Assembly: GCA_034401135.1 (NCBI GenBank)
Contig: JAWZSP010000009.1
Coordinates: forward strand, 2,562,919-2,626,918
Length of the DNA stretch: 64,000 nt
Direction: 5' to 3'
Source of the DNA: Volutella citrinella
Lineage: Eukaryota; Ascomycota; Sordariomycetes; Hypocreales; Nectriaceae
Part shown: piece after piece, positions 41,587 to 53,775 of the stretch
Numbering within the stretch: the stretch's first letter is position 1
Layout: every line of letters begins with the position of its first letter
Notes under the pieces: generated by a model
Told to the model about the DNA's origin: nothing
Seen by the model: only the letters and a program-made list of their open reading frames with translations
Database searches by the model: none
Translations under genes and position numbers: made by a program

Positions 41587-43298
41587 GCAATATCCCTACT
41601 AATACAGCCAGCGTCTACTTTGGCCTACATCCCTAGGTCGCTCGATCATTTCGCTAAAAAAGGACTTCCATGCCCAACCATTAGCTCCTACCCCTGCCGC
41701 TACCTCCTCTTTAATTATAAAATTGCCCTAGCTGCAGCTTATAATAGCAGCAGGCGCCTACCTTTAGCTGTACTATAGCGCTCTTTGCAACCTCCTACGC
41801 ACAGTTCTATTACTTATAATAAAACCCGCATTTCTATCTCTTATTAGCTCTAAAGCCCTGCTACTACCTTATTATAATAGTAAAAGAAAAGGCAGCCTTT
41901 ATTTCCTTTCCTTTCCCCCCCTTTTTTTATAGTAGGTTAATATTCCTTAATATACTAACTTTATATAGATATTATATTTATATAGACTTTATATCTAGGA
42001 GGTATAAGAGATAAAGACTATCTAAAAAAAGAAGGCAGAGAATATAATTCTTTATATCTATTATCTATCTATCTATTTATTTTACCTTAGCATCCTTAGA
42101 CTATTAAAATAGCTAATACCTAACCTACTTCTAGCTGCCTAAGGATAAGCGCGTTATTTAAGCTAAGTAAGACTATACTATAGCTCTAGTATATAGGCTA
42201 GCCCTAGCAGTTCTAGAACAGGCTGTTAAACATTATTATAGCAATAGCACAGCAACCTAATATTATCAAGGGCCAAGACTACCTTATTAGCTTTTAAAAG
42301 AGGGTGCCTATCCAGAGCTCTTATAAGGCCGAAGCCCAGCTATAGGTTATACTCTAAGGTATCAACCTTATATTCAACCAGGCTGTGGCAACGCTAGCCT
42401 GCATATCATATACCTCCTATTACTAACTAAATACCTACTTAAGGGAAGTCTTCTAGCCGTATCTAGTCCGCCTTATCTACTATAAAAAGCAGTATATTAC
42501 TATATAGAGGCACTTAATCTACTTCGCCTTCCAGGTCCTATATTTTAAAAAGGCACAACGCTAAGAGATCTATAACTAAGAGCTAAGGCAGCCTAAGGAG
42601 AGTATAATACAGTACATCCTCTCACTTATAGCCCATATAGTAGACAATAGGCAAGGAGGGAAGCAAGGCCCTACTCTTCCTAGTGGCTCCTAATACCCAG
42701 GCCGGAACCCGCTCTACTAACAGTATAACTACAATACCTCAGCCTGCCTAGCTATAAATAATAATACAGGCAGTCAAGGTTATTATAATAGCAGTAATAA
42801 CAGTAGTAATACCAGTGCCGACAAGGGCAAAGATCATTCTAAGAACAACTACAAGGATAAGAACTAGCTACTAGTGCTCGCGCCTTTTATAATATAAAAG
42901 GAGACCCCTATCAGTACACTTCCTGCAGGCGCAGGTAGACATTAGGTAGGTATGCTTGTAAAAAGTAATAAGTCAGACCCTATAGGGCATGGTATTAATT
43001 CACAGGAAAAAGGCAGTTTCAGATTAGTAATTGCCCTATAAAAAGAGATCTACTATTAGCCTAAAGTTACTATAAAAAAAAAGAAAGCCTATCTCTATTA
43101 GCCAGCTCTTCCCTATTATCTATTAAATAATAATACTTAGGTCAGCTTATTAGCTAGCTAGCTAATAAGCTAGTAGGCAGGCAGGTAGGTAAGAGGGAAA
43201 GGAGGAAGGGATTAGAAAAAAGAAAAAAGGAAAGGAAAGGAAAGGCTATCTCTTTATCTATCTATCCTTTACTCAGCCAGCTCCCTCTCCTCTTCCTT
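41587..43298. repeat. AT-rich, stop-riddled repeat relic
   Basis: This block is TA-rich with TAG/TAA in every frame. Segments such as 42800-42870 read in one frame as an Asn/Ser/Lys-rich tail (GKDHSKNNYKDKN), so it was probably once coding, perhaps a retroelement gag-like gene. Composition and loss of C before A fit RIP. No family can be named. It ends in GGTA/GGAAA microsatellites at 43160-43250. Confidence 0.55.
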
Positions 43299-43303
43299 AT
43301 TAG

Positions 43304-43752
43304 TGTCAGAATCTGACGCTAATGCACGGTGCCCGGACCTGCGGCGCAGTCGTCCGGAACGGAAGAACCAATGCCCCACCCACGTGACTACGAACCTATC
43401 AGAATAGGAGCGATGAACAAAGGAGCGACGGCGCTCCTAGAGCGCTGCGCTCCCTGGCATACCGCGCTCCGCGAACAAAGGACAGGCAGTAGGCTATGTA
43501 ACAAAGGATTAGAATTACTATATAGACCCGTGAAGAGTGCACATCTAGTATAAGCAGCTCTTCAGCTATTAATACAACTTAGTTACCTTAATCACCTCAG
43601 TTAACTATTACCTAACGTGATACTGTGATCGCCATGCCTGGGATCACGACCAACCTATTCAAAGCTCAGTATACGCCACGTCAGAACTGCTAACATAAAC
43701 CCCCAGTACGTCGTACTAGGTTTACACAGTTAGAACCTACCCGATCGTCACA
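43304..43752. mobile_element. Second solo LTR, 449 bp, with 5-bp target duplication ATTAG
   Basis: The sequence begins TGTCAGAATC and ends GATCGTCACA, and is related to the LTR at 41125. It has its own flanking duplication ATTAG (43299-43303 and 43753-43757), so it is a separate insertion and not the partner LTR of the first. Its first half is GC-rich (GAGCGACGGCGCTCCTAGAG) and unmutated within AT-rich surroundings. Confidence 0.8.
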
Positions 43753-44095
43753 ATTAGCTATCTAAATATAAGATAACAGGCCTTAATTAATTTATTTATA
43801 ATACTAACTATTAAGTTATTATCTACTACTAATACTAAATATACTTCTTACTAAGGCAAAAGGCCTATATAAGGCACTTATAGCGCGAGCTTTATTAATT
43901 AAGTAGTAGCAAGCTTAAGGCAGCTATTAAGATACTAGGCTGTTATAAAGTGCAGTCAGTCAAGAAGCTTAAGCAGAACCAGCCCAGCCGCCAGCCAGCG
44001 CAATGCCTGCTGATCCCTAGCCTTAAGGTCATTACAAGCTACTACTACTATATCACAGAAAAGGCAGAGGAGGCGGCCCTAAAGCTTAAGTATAG

Positions 44096-45738
44096 AAACC
44101 CAGGTCAGGGTTAGGCTGACTAATACAAACCAGAGGGTAGACCTTTTTTAAAAAATAAAAAACAAAATATATAGGGATTTAAAATAATTTATTTCTTAAT
44201 TTTTACCTCTTTTCTTTTCTTTTTATATATTTTTACTAATTAATTATAGAATTTAAAATATTATAATAATAAAACTAAATTAGGATTAGTAAGATAGTAA
44301 ACCTAAACTAAGACTAGTAAGATAATAAACCTAAACTAGGATTAATAAAATAATAAACCTAAATCGGGACTAATAAGATAATAAACTTAAATAGAGTATA
44401 ATATAATAATTAAATTATTAATATAACTTCTTTTATAACTTCTTATTTTATATAAGCTAAGTATATTTTAATTAGTACTAAGGCAGGGTAATTACCTAAG
44501 ACTAAATCTAAGTAATAAAAAATATAGGCTTTATAAATCTGCTCTCTATTAAAAGTAAAACTAAAGGTATTACTAATAGTAGTAAAGTCAAGCTGCTGTA
44601 TTTTATAATAATATATACTCTAAGTTATATAGAGATATATTTTAAGTAAACTACTACTATTACTACTTACCTTACTTTTTAGCACTCTTATCTACTACTA
44701 ATCTAGTTATTAATCTATATATAGATCTAAATCTCTTAATTCTTATACTAACTAAAAAGCTACCTATACTTTAATTAATAGCAGAACTATTTTACAACTA
44801 GTATAATATACTATAGCAAGATAATAATTAACTAGTCTAGAACCTAGTTAAGAATATAAGGACTATTTAATTAATATAAGATAATAATTAAGATTATAAT
44901 TACCTTTTTAAGAACTTTTATACCTAACTTAAGATTATATCTAAAGGTAGTAATATAATAGATATTATTATATTAGAAAGCTAGGTAAATACTAATTAAA
45001 ATAATACTTAAAATAAGAAGCTATAATTACTAACTAATATAGTTAATTAACTACTTATTAATCTATATAATAAATCATATTCAGATTAGTTAAGTATTAT
45101 ACTTATATAAAAAAGGTCTTTATAAGCTAACCTTATATATATAGATAAAGGCAATCAGTCCCAGGCTTCTAGTAATAATATAAGTATATTAAGTAATCTA
45201 GTACTAAGTTAAAGCCTATAATCAGTGCCTTTAGCTTAAGGAATAGTATGTTTAAAAGTAAGTATAAGTATATAAATACCTTAGCAGTCCTATTAGTAAA
45301 CTAAGTAGCTATTATTATTATTAAGTTAGCAGTTAGGGTCTTATATACTTAATACTTAGATAAAGCCCTCTTAAAACTTGCTTACTACTATAGCTATTAT
45401 AGCCTAGGATTATTATTAAGATAGAGAGATATTAAGTATATCTAAGATTATTAGCCTTATAGTTAAACTAAGTATAGCTAGGCTTAATATAATTATTAGC
45501 TCTAATATAACTAGCTTAAATATAATAAAATAAAAAAGTAAAGTAATAAAAAAGCTAATACTAAAAGATCTTATTATACTTTTATTCTAAAAGTAGACTA
45601 GTAAAATAGGCTATATATATTAAAAATATAAAAATAGCTACTAATTATAGTTAAATAAGGTTATAAAAGTACTCAGGGTAGAACTAAGCTATATATTACT
45701 ACTTAATATAGCTAAGAGGCTTAAGAGTTAGGTATCTA
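44096..45738 (+). pseudogene. RIP-mutated, truncated copy of the 53.4-kb element
   Basis: It begins with the same left end as the intact copy (AAACCCAGGTCAGGGTTAGG at 44096 and 53384). From about 44655 to 45738 it is colinear, at a constant offset of 9,289 bp, with about 53945-55028. Nearly all differences there are C-to-T or G-to-A. The part around 44265-44600 differs, with four 29-bp repeats (44281-44400) in place of the 44-bp repeats of the intact copy. Similarity stops abruptly at 45738, where unrelated sequence begins. Confidence 0.8.
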
Positions 45739-46379
45739 GCTACTATAGCGCGGGCACTTTTAAGTAAAAAGCGGTACCCCTACTAGGTTACTTTTATATA
45801 GGTTTATATACAGGAAGTGATAAGCTAGGTGCTGCAGGGTACTATAGCAGTCTCGAGTGAAAAGTATAGCGTAGATTGGCTAAGAGGGCGGCGCTATTTA
45901 AGTAAAAAGAATCACAGCTATTAGCTCTAGCTATTATAAAAAAGGAAAGAAAGTAAATATCTATTAGCCAGGGTTCTACCTTTTTATATAGATTATAGAT
46001 TATTACTATTATTAAAGGGGTATACTAGAAGGCAGCTAGCTAGGTAGGTAGGTAGGTAGGTAGGCTAGATAGGTAGGTATTATAAAAAGGAAAGGAAAGG
46101 AGGGGGGGGGGGGGGGGGGGGGAAAAGAGAAAAAGAAAAAAAAAAGAAAGAAAAAAAAGGAAAAAGAAAGAAAGGGGGGGGGGGGCAGGCAGGGAGAGTG
46201 TAAGAGAAGGTAGGAAGAAGGCTAGGAGGAGGAGGCAAGCTAGCTGCATTTCTAATCCCTACCTACACACTTACTTACTCTAACCCTCTTTCCCTACTTA
46301 CTTACCTAAAAAAAAGAAAGGAAAGGAAAGGAAAGTAGACTAGCTTAGAGGCTAAAAGTAGGATAGGCCTTAGCTAGTT
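45739..46379. repeat. Low-complexity junction: GGTA array, long G-run
   Basis: Contents include (GGTA)n at 46043-46080, an uninterrupted G-run at about 46101-46122, A/G-rich tracts and a second G-run near 46176. It resembles the GGTA/GGAAA end of the relic before 43300, so both may be ends of related elements. No coding frame is credible. Confidence 0.7.
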
Positions 46380-46559
46380 TAGCTAGTTTACTTATAATAC
46401 TGACTACTAGGTTATTATTTATTAGTAGTATAAGACCTATTTTATTTCTAAACTTATAAGCTTTATAAGCTATCTACAGGCTGAGCTATACTAGCTAGGT
46501 AGTAATAAGCTAAAAGTAATACTTGAGCTCCTTTATAATTATAACTTATAATTAGAGAG

Positions 46560-49500
46560 CGAGTTATAATAGTATTAGCCTAACTAGTTAGAGCTATACT
46601 GCCTGATCCCCGGCCTTGCTATTATTACAGGCTATCTTTACTACTATAATATAGGGCTGGATTGCAATTACTTCTATACCTAGCAGCTTATTATTATATA
46701 TAGCTATATACCCTGGTATAGTAGGAAGGTATTGCAGTATTATAAAAAGGCACTGTTTTAGAGGGCATGCTTACTATAGATATACTTTATTATTAAGGGC
46801 TGTATAGACTACTTTATTATTATATAGCTAGATAGTAAAGCTATGCTCTTAGGGGCAGTAATAGTAGTATTATAGTAGCTATTATTATTTATAGGCAGCT
46901 AAGCCCTATTTAAGGCGCTTAGGGTAGATATTAAGTAGTTATTTAATAACCTTAATAGTAAGGCTGCTATTATCCTTAGTAGTACTAGTAATAAGTAGCC
47001 TGAGTAGAGGGCAGACTGCGTGCTATAGCTTATCTATACTGGATTCCTAGCCTACCTGCAAGGGCTCTGCAATACTGAGGTTTAGTTGTTATACTAGCTG
47101 CCCTATGCTAGCAAGGACCCTAACCTCGACTAGATCCTTATTACTATTAATAATATGCTAGCTAGTGTGTATAGGCTTTATAATAATTAGTCAGCAGATT
47201 GTAAGATAACCTAGTAGTAAGCAGAGTAGCTTAGTAACTTTAGTAGGGTAGTAAGGGCTGGAGGTAATTAGAAGATTAATAGCTTCTGCAACTTTAAGAA
47301 CTTATTAATACTAATATTATATACTAGGAAGATAAAGTAGCTGCTTATATACTATTATTATATTATCTACTAGCAGGGCGGGTACTTTATATAAGAGGGT
47401 GCTAAGTAGGCTATGCTTTAGGATATTATTAAGCTAATAAGGTAGTAGAGGGAGGCTATATAGAGTATTATAGATACCCTGCAGTCAGTCCTCTTAGTAC
47501 TAGCCTTACCCCTGCCCCTATTGCCTAAGGATAGTAGTAGTAGTAGTAGTAATAGTAATAGTAGTAATAGCCTGTTACTAATAGTAAGTATTAAGCTTAG
47601 GCATACTGTTTGAAAGTTTTATATTGCCTTAATCTACTAGGTAGTTAGTAGTGTATCCTTTTAGTCACTCTTACTAAGCTTCTATATTATACTTAGCTAG
47701 GAGAAGCTGGTCTAAGGGGGTAGTATAGTTAAGAAGGGGATAGGGTAGTAGAGGGCCTATAGTATTTAGTAAAAGCTAGGAAACTTTAATAGCGACCTCT
47801 TGGCTTTTATATAGATAGCCTAGCTTATACTATTTAATTTTATCTACTTTTAGAAGTAGGATAATAAGGATAGCATCTTAGAGCTATTAAGGAGGCTCTA
47901 TAATAAGTTCTTCTACTATTAGACTAAGATACTACTTAGCTATATCTTATAGTAGCAGCTCTACCTTTTTATAGTCTCTTAGGTAGCTATTAATAAGAAC
48001 TAGGCGCGCTAGGCGCTTAACAGCCGGGCTTTTAACCTTGCAGATATCTGCCTAGAGCTAGAGTATATCTTGCAGCTGCTCCTCTTAGAGTTCTACTAGG
48101 TATAGTTACTGCTATATAATAAGCTGCTTTTTAAAATAGCAGACCTTGCGCTAGTTAAGGTATAGATAGTACAAGATGACCTCGACTGGGATAACTATAG
48201 CGGCTCCTAGCTCATAGATATATATAATACTGAGTTACTTAAGGATAGGTAGTATACTCTGCTAGAGCTGATTAAGTCTTATGATAACCTCTAGGAGGCC
48301 TTTATCATGGTATAGGGTAGCTGCCAGGGTAACGGGGCTATAATTAAGCTATGCCTAGTAGTAATAGCGCTCTATGAGACATATGTCTAGGAGTTCTTTT
48401 AGCAGATAGCTATACTTATCTATATCTTGCCAGCCTTACTAATACAGGCGCCTAAGCTCCTATCTATTATATATACTAATATAGGCCAGTGCTGTAATAT
48501 CTTTATATAGGAGAAGTAAGTTATATTTTATATATAGTATTATAAGATATAGGAGCTAATAAGTAATAAGAATAATAATATCTATTTCCTGCTATATCTT
48601 ATTAATAACCTCTTACTAATATACCTAAGCCTTATACTACTATTATAATAGATCTTTTTATACTAAGGCTGGCCGGGGGCCTTGTTACTGCCCTACTTAT
48701 AGTCTAGAGGGGATAGCAGTATTTAGTAAGATAGCTTACTATCCTACTGCTTTTATAAGGGTTATGCATGTACTAAGGTACCTTAGTTCTAAGTAGTGTA
48801 ATAGTAGTAGGTAGTAGTAATAATAATAAAGAATAAGTTTATAGTAAAGGAGTAGGTTAATTTTAACCTTAAGGCTATTAATATATCTAAGGATGTAGAG
48901 GATGAGGCTAAACTTGCCGACCTGGCAGGGATAAGTAATTATATATATAAGATATTTAACTATAGCTATACTAGGGCTATAATACTAGCGATGAATATGC
49001 TGCTATACTGCGCGCACTAGGCCTTATATAGCTAGCAAGCCCTGTTCTAAGTTAATATACTTTTTAGAGTAGCTTATAAGGCTGGTTTAAGAAAGCGGCT
49101 GTATACTGATAATAGCGGCCAGGGCTAGGGCCTGCTTTAGGACTATAAGGCGCAGTAGGTATAAGGGCGGCCGGTATACTTAGAGGCTATGCTAGTCTCT
49201 ACTGCCTAGCTACTATATAATAATAGAATAGTGTAGTTATAGCAACCTAGCTAGGCTAAGGCGCTGTTAGTAGTACTTAGGGCTCGGCTGGCTGAGTAGG
49301 TTATTGTTATACTAGCTATAGGGTTAGGGAAGTCGCTTATTGCCCTGGCTAGGGCTATAGTGCTAGGTGCTGCAATAACTATCTTTATCTTGCTAATAAT
49401 AGCGCTTTAGCTTAGTATAATAGGCTAGCTTAGTATAAAGATTGACTTTAAATATTAAGAGTAATAGCTAGGCTGCTTAGGCAGGTATGTGGCCTAACTA

Positions 49501-51050
49501 GCCGCCTTTTTAATTATTATATTAGCCAAGGCGGCCTATATAAGTAAGTTCCTCAACCTTGCCTAGGGCCTTGCTAATAGGTAGTAGCTTAACTATATTA
49601 TTATTAATAAGTACTACCTTACTATTATAATAAGCGACTATTATTATAATATAAAGGAGCTAGGCTGGTATATCTAGTAGGTATAGATATAGATAGTCTA
49701 GATAATAGTAATACTACTGCTAGCTTTTAAGAAGGGCTTTAATATTTATAATAAGCTAGTATAGCTATATATAGTACAGGAGTTAACAAATTGGGCTAAT
49801 ATCTAATATAGTGTATAAAGTGTGTTAGGCCAGGGCATGCTCTACTAGCAAGCTATAGCTCTGATTAAGTAGTAGTACTAACAGGTATCTAGTAGTAATA
49901 GTAGTAGTAGTAGTAGTAGGGGTAGCAGTAAGTTTAGTATAGATAGGGCTATTATGTTCTGCTAGACTTAGGTGCTTGTTAATAAGGTTGCTGATATTAT
50001 TAGCTGCTCCTGTTTTAAAGGTAGGGATAGACTTATATTAAGCTTAGAAGAGGAGAAAGCGGTAGTTATTATATAGTGGCTAGGCCTCTTAGGGTAGCCT
50101 GTTATTATAGCCATAAGTGTGCTAAGTCCTGGGTATAACTATGTATATATACGGCTTGTGGTTTATATTAAAGACCCAGGGCGCTTAGTAGACTTCTTAT
50201 AGGAGTTAGGCAGGGCTGGCTGTGATAGCAAGCTAGCTAAGTCTATTATACTGCTTAGTATAGCCTAGGAGCTAAAGGAGGCTAAGGTAGCTAAGGGCCC
50301 TGACTATAAAGCGATATAGCTCTACCTAATATAGTAGTACTACCTATATAGTATTATAAGCCAGTTCCTTAACTAGTAGGCTGACTAGTAGTAGTATATA
50401 GCTGGTAAGGATAAGGTCTGCGCGGTCTGCCCTAGGCCTTACTTAGAACTGCAGCTGGCTGAGATAGTATTCTACTTATTACCTTATATAGTAATGGAGG
50501 CCGGGGTGGCGGCTAGTAATAGTAGACTAGGAAGTCCTAGGAGTGATAATAAGGGCGGGGGTATGGCCTTTATAAAGCCTAGAGAGGTACTATAGCAGGA
50601 TTGCATCGCAGACAAAGAGCTTAGCTAGTATAAGCGCGACCTTGAGGCTATTATTAGCAGCTACTTTTATTATTATACTAAGGGGAAGCTCTTTAATTAT
50701 ACTATTAGTATATACCCCTAGTACTAGAACTAGATCTATACTAAAGAAAGGGTGCTAAAAGTATATAAAAAGCAGGGCCAGGACTAGATAGTCTAGTATA
50801 TAGTCTGCTAGATATACTATCAGCTGCAAGAAATATATTATATTATAGACCTAGAGTATAAGGAGCAGGCTAAAGCTAGGCCATACTACTTCCTTAATAT
50901 AGTAATACTACTATATATTAGAGTATACTAGTAATAAGGCTGCACTAACTGGCTCTATAAGTACTTCAAGCAGACTTTTACTTTCTATAAGGAGTATATA
51001 CTCTGGCTTAATAAAGTGGCTATTTTTAAAAAAAGGGTTAAGTATATATA
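46560..51050 (+). pseudogene. RIP-destroyed RecQ-type (telomere-linked-like) helicase
   Basis: Ignoring stops, the plus strand keeps RecQ landmarks. The Walker A region at 49315-49345 reads ILAIGLGKSLIALA, then AAITIFILLIIAL, as in the TIVVVPLVAL strand. Motif VI-like sequence at 50105-50215 reads SVLSPGYNYVYIRLVVYI, then DFL and ELGRAGCD, matching the ESGRAGRDG signature. The 5' part (46600-46660) has LPGLAVITGYLYYYN, like the zinc-finger-associated start of fungal subtelomeric helicases. Stops are mostly TAG/TAA at positions where CAG, CAA or TGG would be expected, the mark of RIP. The intact gene would have coded a DNA helicase found next to telomeres in several ascomycetes. It is certainly non-functional. 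Confidence 0.75.
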
Positions 51051-51730
51051 AATAAATAAGGTAGTAGTATTATTTTTATTAGAACTCGGCCTTAAATAAG
51101 GTAGGGCCTTTATAAGAATTCCTTATAAAAAGAAAAGGAACCTTTATAAATAGTAGTAGTATAGTACTAAGAGGATTTAATATTAAGAGTTAGAATATAG
51201 ATTATCTAGTTAAAGGCAGCTTAAGATAGTAGCAGATAAAGGCAGTATAGGGTAAGTAGGGTTGCTATATAATAAAGAACGGGATGACTGCTTATATAAA
51301 TAGTACTTTTAAGTTTAAAATACTAAGCCTATTAGGGGCTAGGATAATAAGTTCTAGAACTAGTACCTGAGTTTAAGCTACTAAGAAGGCTAGGAAAAGA
51401 AAGGGGTATAAAAAGAAAGAGTAAAAAAAGGCGGCTGCAGACCTAACCCTAGGCGCGGGTAATTAGGTCTGCAGATTGAGTTAGGTCTGCAGGCCTAACT
51501 TATAGGCCGTAGTAATAACAGTAACTAATAAATAGAACTAAAGCTAGGAGCAGAGTATAAGTGATTTTTCTAGGGTTTAAAAGCTTAAGGGTTATTCTAT
51601 ATAGTAGTAACTTAAGGAGAGTAGTGATAGTGATAGTATTAGGGTTAGCAAGGTTAAAACTATTAAAGAGCTAAAGTAGTATTTATTTAGTATATAAGAT
51701 AGCAATATAAAGTAACTACTAAAGTAACTG
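51051..51730. other. Decayed repeat flank, no gene
   Basis: AT-rich sequence with scattered less-mutated patches (51430-51520 is GC-richer and contains two GCAGACCTAA/TAGGTCTGCAG inverted matches). It is likely the 3' flank of the helicase relic. Confidence 0.4.
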
Positions 51731-51991
51731 CTATTATTAGTAGAAAGAATAGTAAGTAAGTAAGTAAATAAGTAAGTAAGTAAGAGAGTAAGTAAGTAAG
51801 TAGGTAGAAGAATAAGTAAGTAAGTAAGTAAGTAGGTAGATAAGTAAGTAAGTAGGTAGGTAAGTAAGTAAGTAGGTAAGTAAGTAAGTAAGTAGGTAAG
51901 TAAATAAGTAGGTAGGTAAGTAGGTAGGTAAATAGGTAGGTAGGTAAGTAAGTAAGTAGGTAAGTAGGTAGGTAGGTAGGTAGGTAAGTAG

Positions 51992-52032
<41 letters not shown>

Positions 52033-52110
52033 TAAATAGGTAAGTAAATAAGTAAGTAAGTAAGTAGGTTAGTAAAAGAGTAAGTAAGTAAGTAGGTAGG
52101 AGAGTAAGTT
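51731..52110. repeat. (TAAG/TAGG)n tetranucleotide array
   Basis: About 380 bp of nearly uninterrupted TAAG, with TAGG and AAAT variants. It forms the left part of a tract with no C on the top strand. Confidence 0.95.
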
Positions 52111-53383
52111 TAAAAATAATAAGAGTTAAAAAGAGTAAATATAAGAGTAAGAGAGTTTAAAAAAAGTAAGAGTTAGAGAGTTTAAAAAGGGTAAGGGTTA
52201 GAAAGTTTTAAAAAATAAAAGTATTTAAAAAAGAATAAAAAAGAAAGTATTAAAGAGAAAATAAAATAGGTAATAATAAAGAGATAATAAGAAGAGAATA
52301 TATTAAAAAGAATAAAAAAGGAGAAATATTAAAAAAAGAATAAAAAAGAAAAGTAATAAAATAAGAAAAAAGTATTAAAAAGAATATAAGAAGAGAATAA
52401 GAAAAGGAGATATAAAAAAGAAAAAAAGAAAGAGAGAGTTAAAAAAAGAATAAAAAAGGGAGAATTAAAAAGAAAAAAAAAAAAAAAGAAAGTAATAAAA
52501 AGGAAAAGTATTTATAAAAAGGAAAAAAAGAAAGGTATTAAAAAGGAAATAAAAAGGGAAAGTATTAAAAGGTATAAAATGATTTTTAAAAAATAAAAAG
52601 AGAGAGTTTAAAAAAAGGAGTTTAAAAAAGTAAAAATTAGAGAGTTTAAAAGAGTAAAGATTAAAGAGTTTAAAAAGGGTTAAGAGAAAGGAGTTTAAAA
52701 AAAGTAAGAGTTAAAGAGATTAAAAAAAGTAAGATTTAAAAAGTTTAAAAAAATAAGGTTTAAAGAGTTTAAAGAAAGTTAAAAAAAAGGAGTTTATTAA
52801 GAGTAAGTATTAAAAAGTTTAAAAAAGGTAAGAAAGAGGGAGTTTAAAAAAGGTAAGAGTAAGAGTTTAAAAGAGTTTAAAAAAAATAAGGGTTAGAGAG
52901 TTTAAAAAGAATAAGGGTTAGAGAGTTTAAGAGGTTTAGAGATAGTAAGGGTTAAAGAGGGTAAAGAGTATAAGGGTTAGAAAGTTTAAAAAGTATAAAG
53001 GTTAGAGAGTTTAAAAAGGGTAAAGAGAGTAAGGATTAGAGAGTTTAAAAAGTATAAGGGTAGAGAGTTTAAAAAGGGTGAAAAGGGTAAGAGTTAGAGA
53101 GTTTAAGAAGGGTAAAGAAAGTAAGAGTTAGAAAGTTTAAGAAGGGTAAGGGTTAAAGAGTTTAGAGAGGGTAAAGAGAATGAGGGTTAGAGAGTTTAAG
53201 GAAGGTAAGGGTTAGAGAGTTTAAAGAGGGTGAGGGTTAGAGAGTTTAGGAAGGGTGAAGAGGGTGAGGGTTAGAGAGTTTAAGAAGGGTAAAAAGGGTA
53301 AGAGTTAGAGAGTTTAGAGAGAGTAAAGAGAGTAAGGGTTAGAGAGTTTAAGAAGGGTAAGAGTTAGAGAGTTTTAAGTGTGG
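52111..53383. repeat. Purine-rich minisatellite, C-free, telomere-like units
   Basis: Tandem units near 25 bp read GGGTTAGAGAGTTTAAGAAG followed by GGTAA, with an optional AGAGGGTGA. They are clearest at 52880-53380 and decay leftward into A-rich forms where G is replaced by A. Not one C occurs from 51731 to 53386. The G-rich strand runs in the same direction as the chromosome's telomere. Confidence 0.9.
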
Positions 53384-53561
53384 AAACCCAGGTCAGGGTT
53401 AGGCCGACCTTAGGAAATCGAGGGGTACACTTTTTTTGAAAAATAGAAAATAAACCTTATAGCGATTTAAACTGATTTATTTCTTAATTTCTACCTCTTC
53501 CCTTTTTTTCATATCTATTTTTGCTAATTAGTTATCGATTTTTAAAGATCGTAGGGTATTA

Positions 53562-53705
53562 GTGGGTCTCACGCAAAAACATCATTGGCCCTGAGACTGG
53601 GCCGGTGGGTCTCACGCAAAAATCACCATTGGCCCTGCGACTGGGCCGGTGGGTCTCACGCAAAAATCACCATTGGCCCTGAGACTGGGCCGGTGGTCTC
53701 ACGCA
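53562..53705. repeat. 44-bp tandem repeat, three copies plus a partial
   Basis: Units starting GTGGGTCTCACGCAAAAA and ending GACTGGGCCG begin at 53562, 53605 and 53649, with a broken fourth at 53693. They lie in the leader upstream of the ATG at 53776 and may be a promoter element. Confidence 0.9.
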
Positions 53706-53775
53706 ATAACAACTCGACCTGGGCATACCCAAACAACGTAAAACAAACAGAGCTTTTTAATAAAGACCTATTATT

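Noticed and set aside
41125..43752. One complete LTR retrotransposon bounded by the two LTRs
   Set aside because: Each LTR has its own exact target duplication (AGTAG and ATTAG), and no primer-binding site or pol remnant adjoins them inside.
46040..46249. Minus-strand frame rich in Pro, Phe and Leu
   Set aside because: It is the translation of a G-run and purine tracts, not a protein.
51731..53386. Regular spacing of repeats as a CRISPR-like array
   Set aside because: Units are contiguous without unique spacers, and the organism is a fungus.
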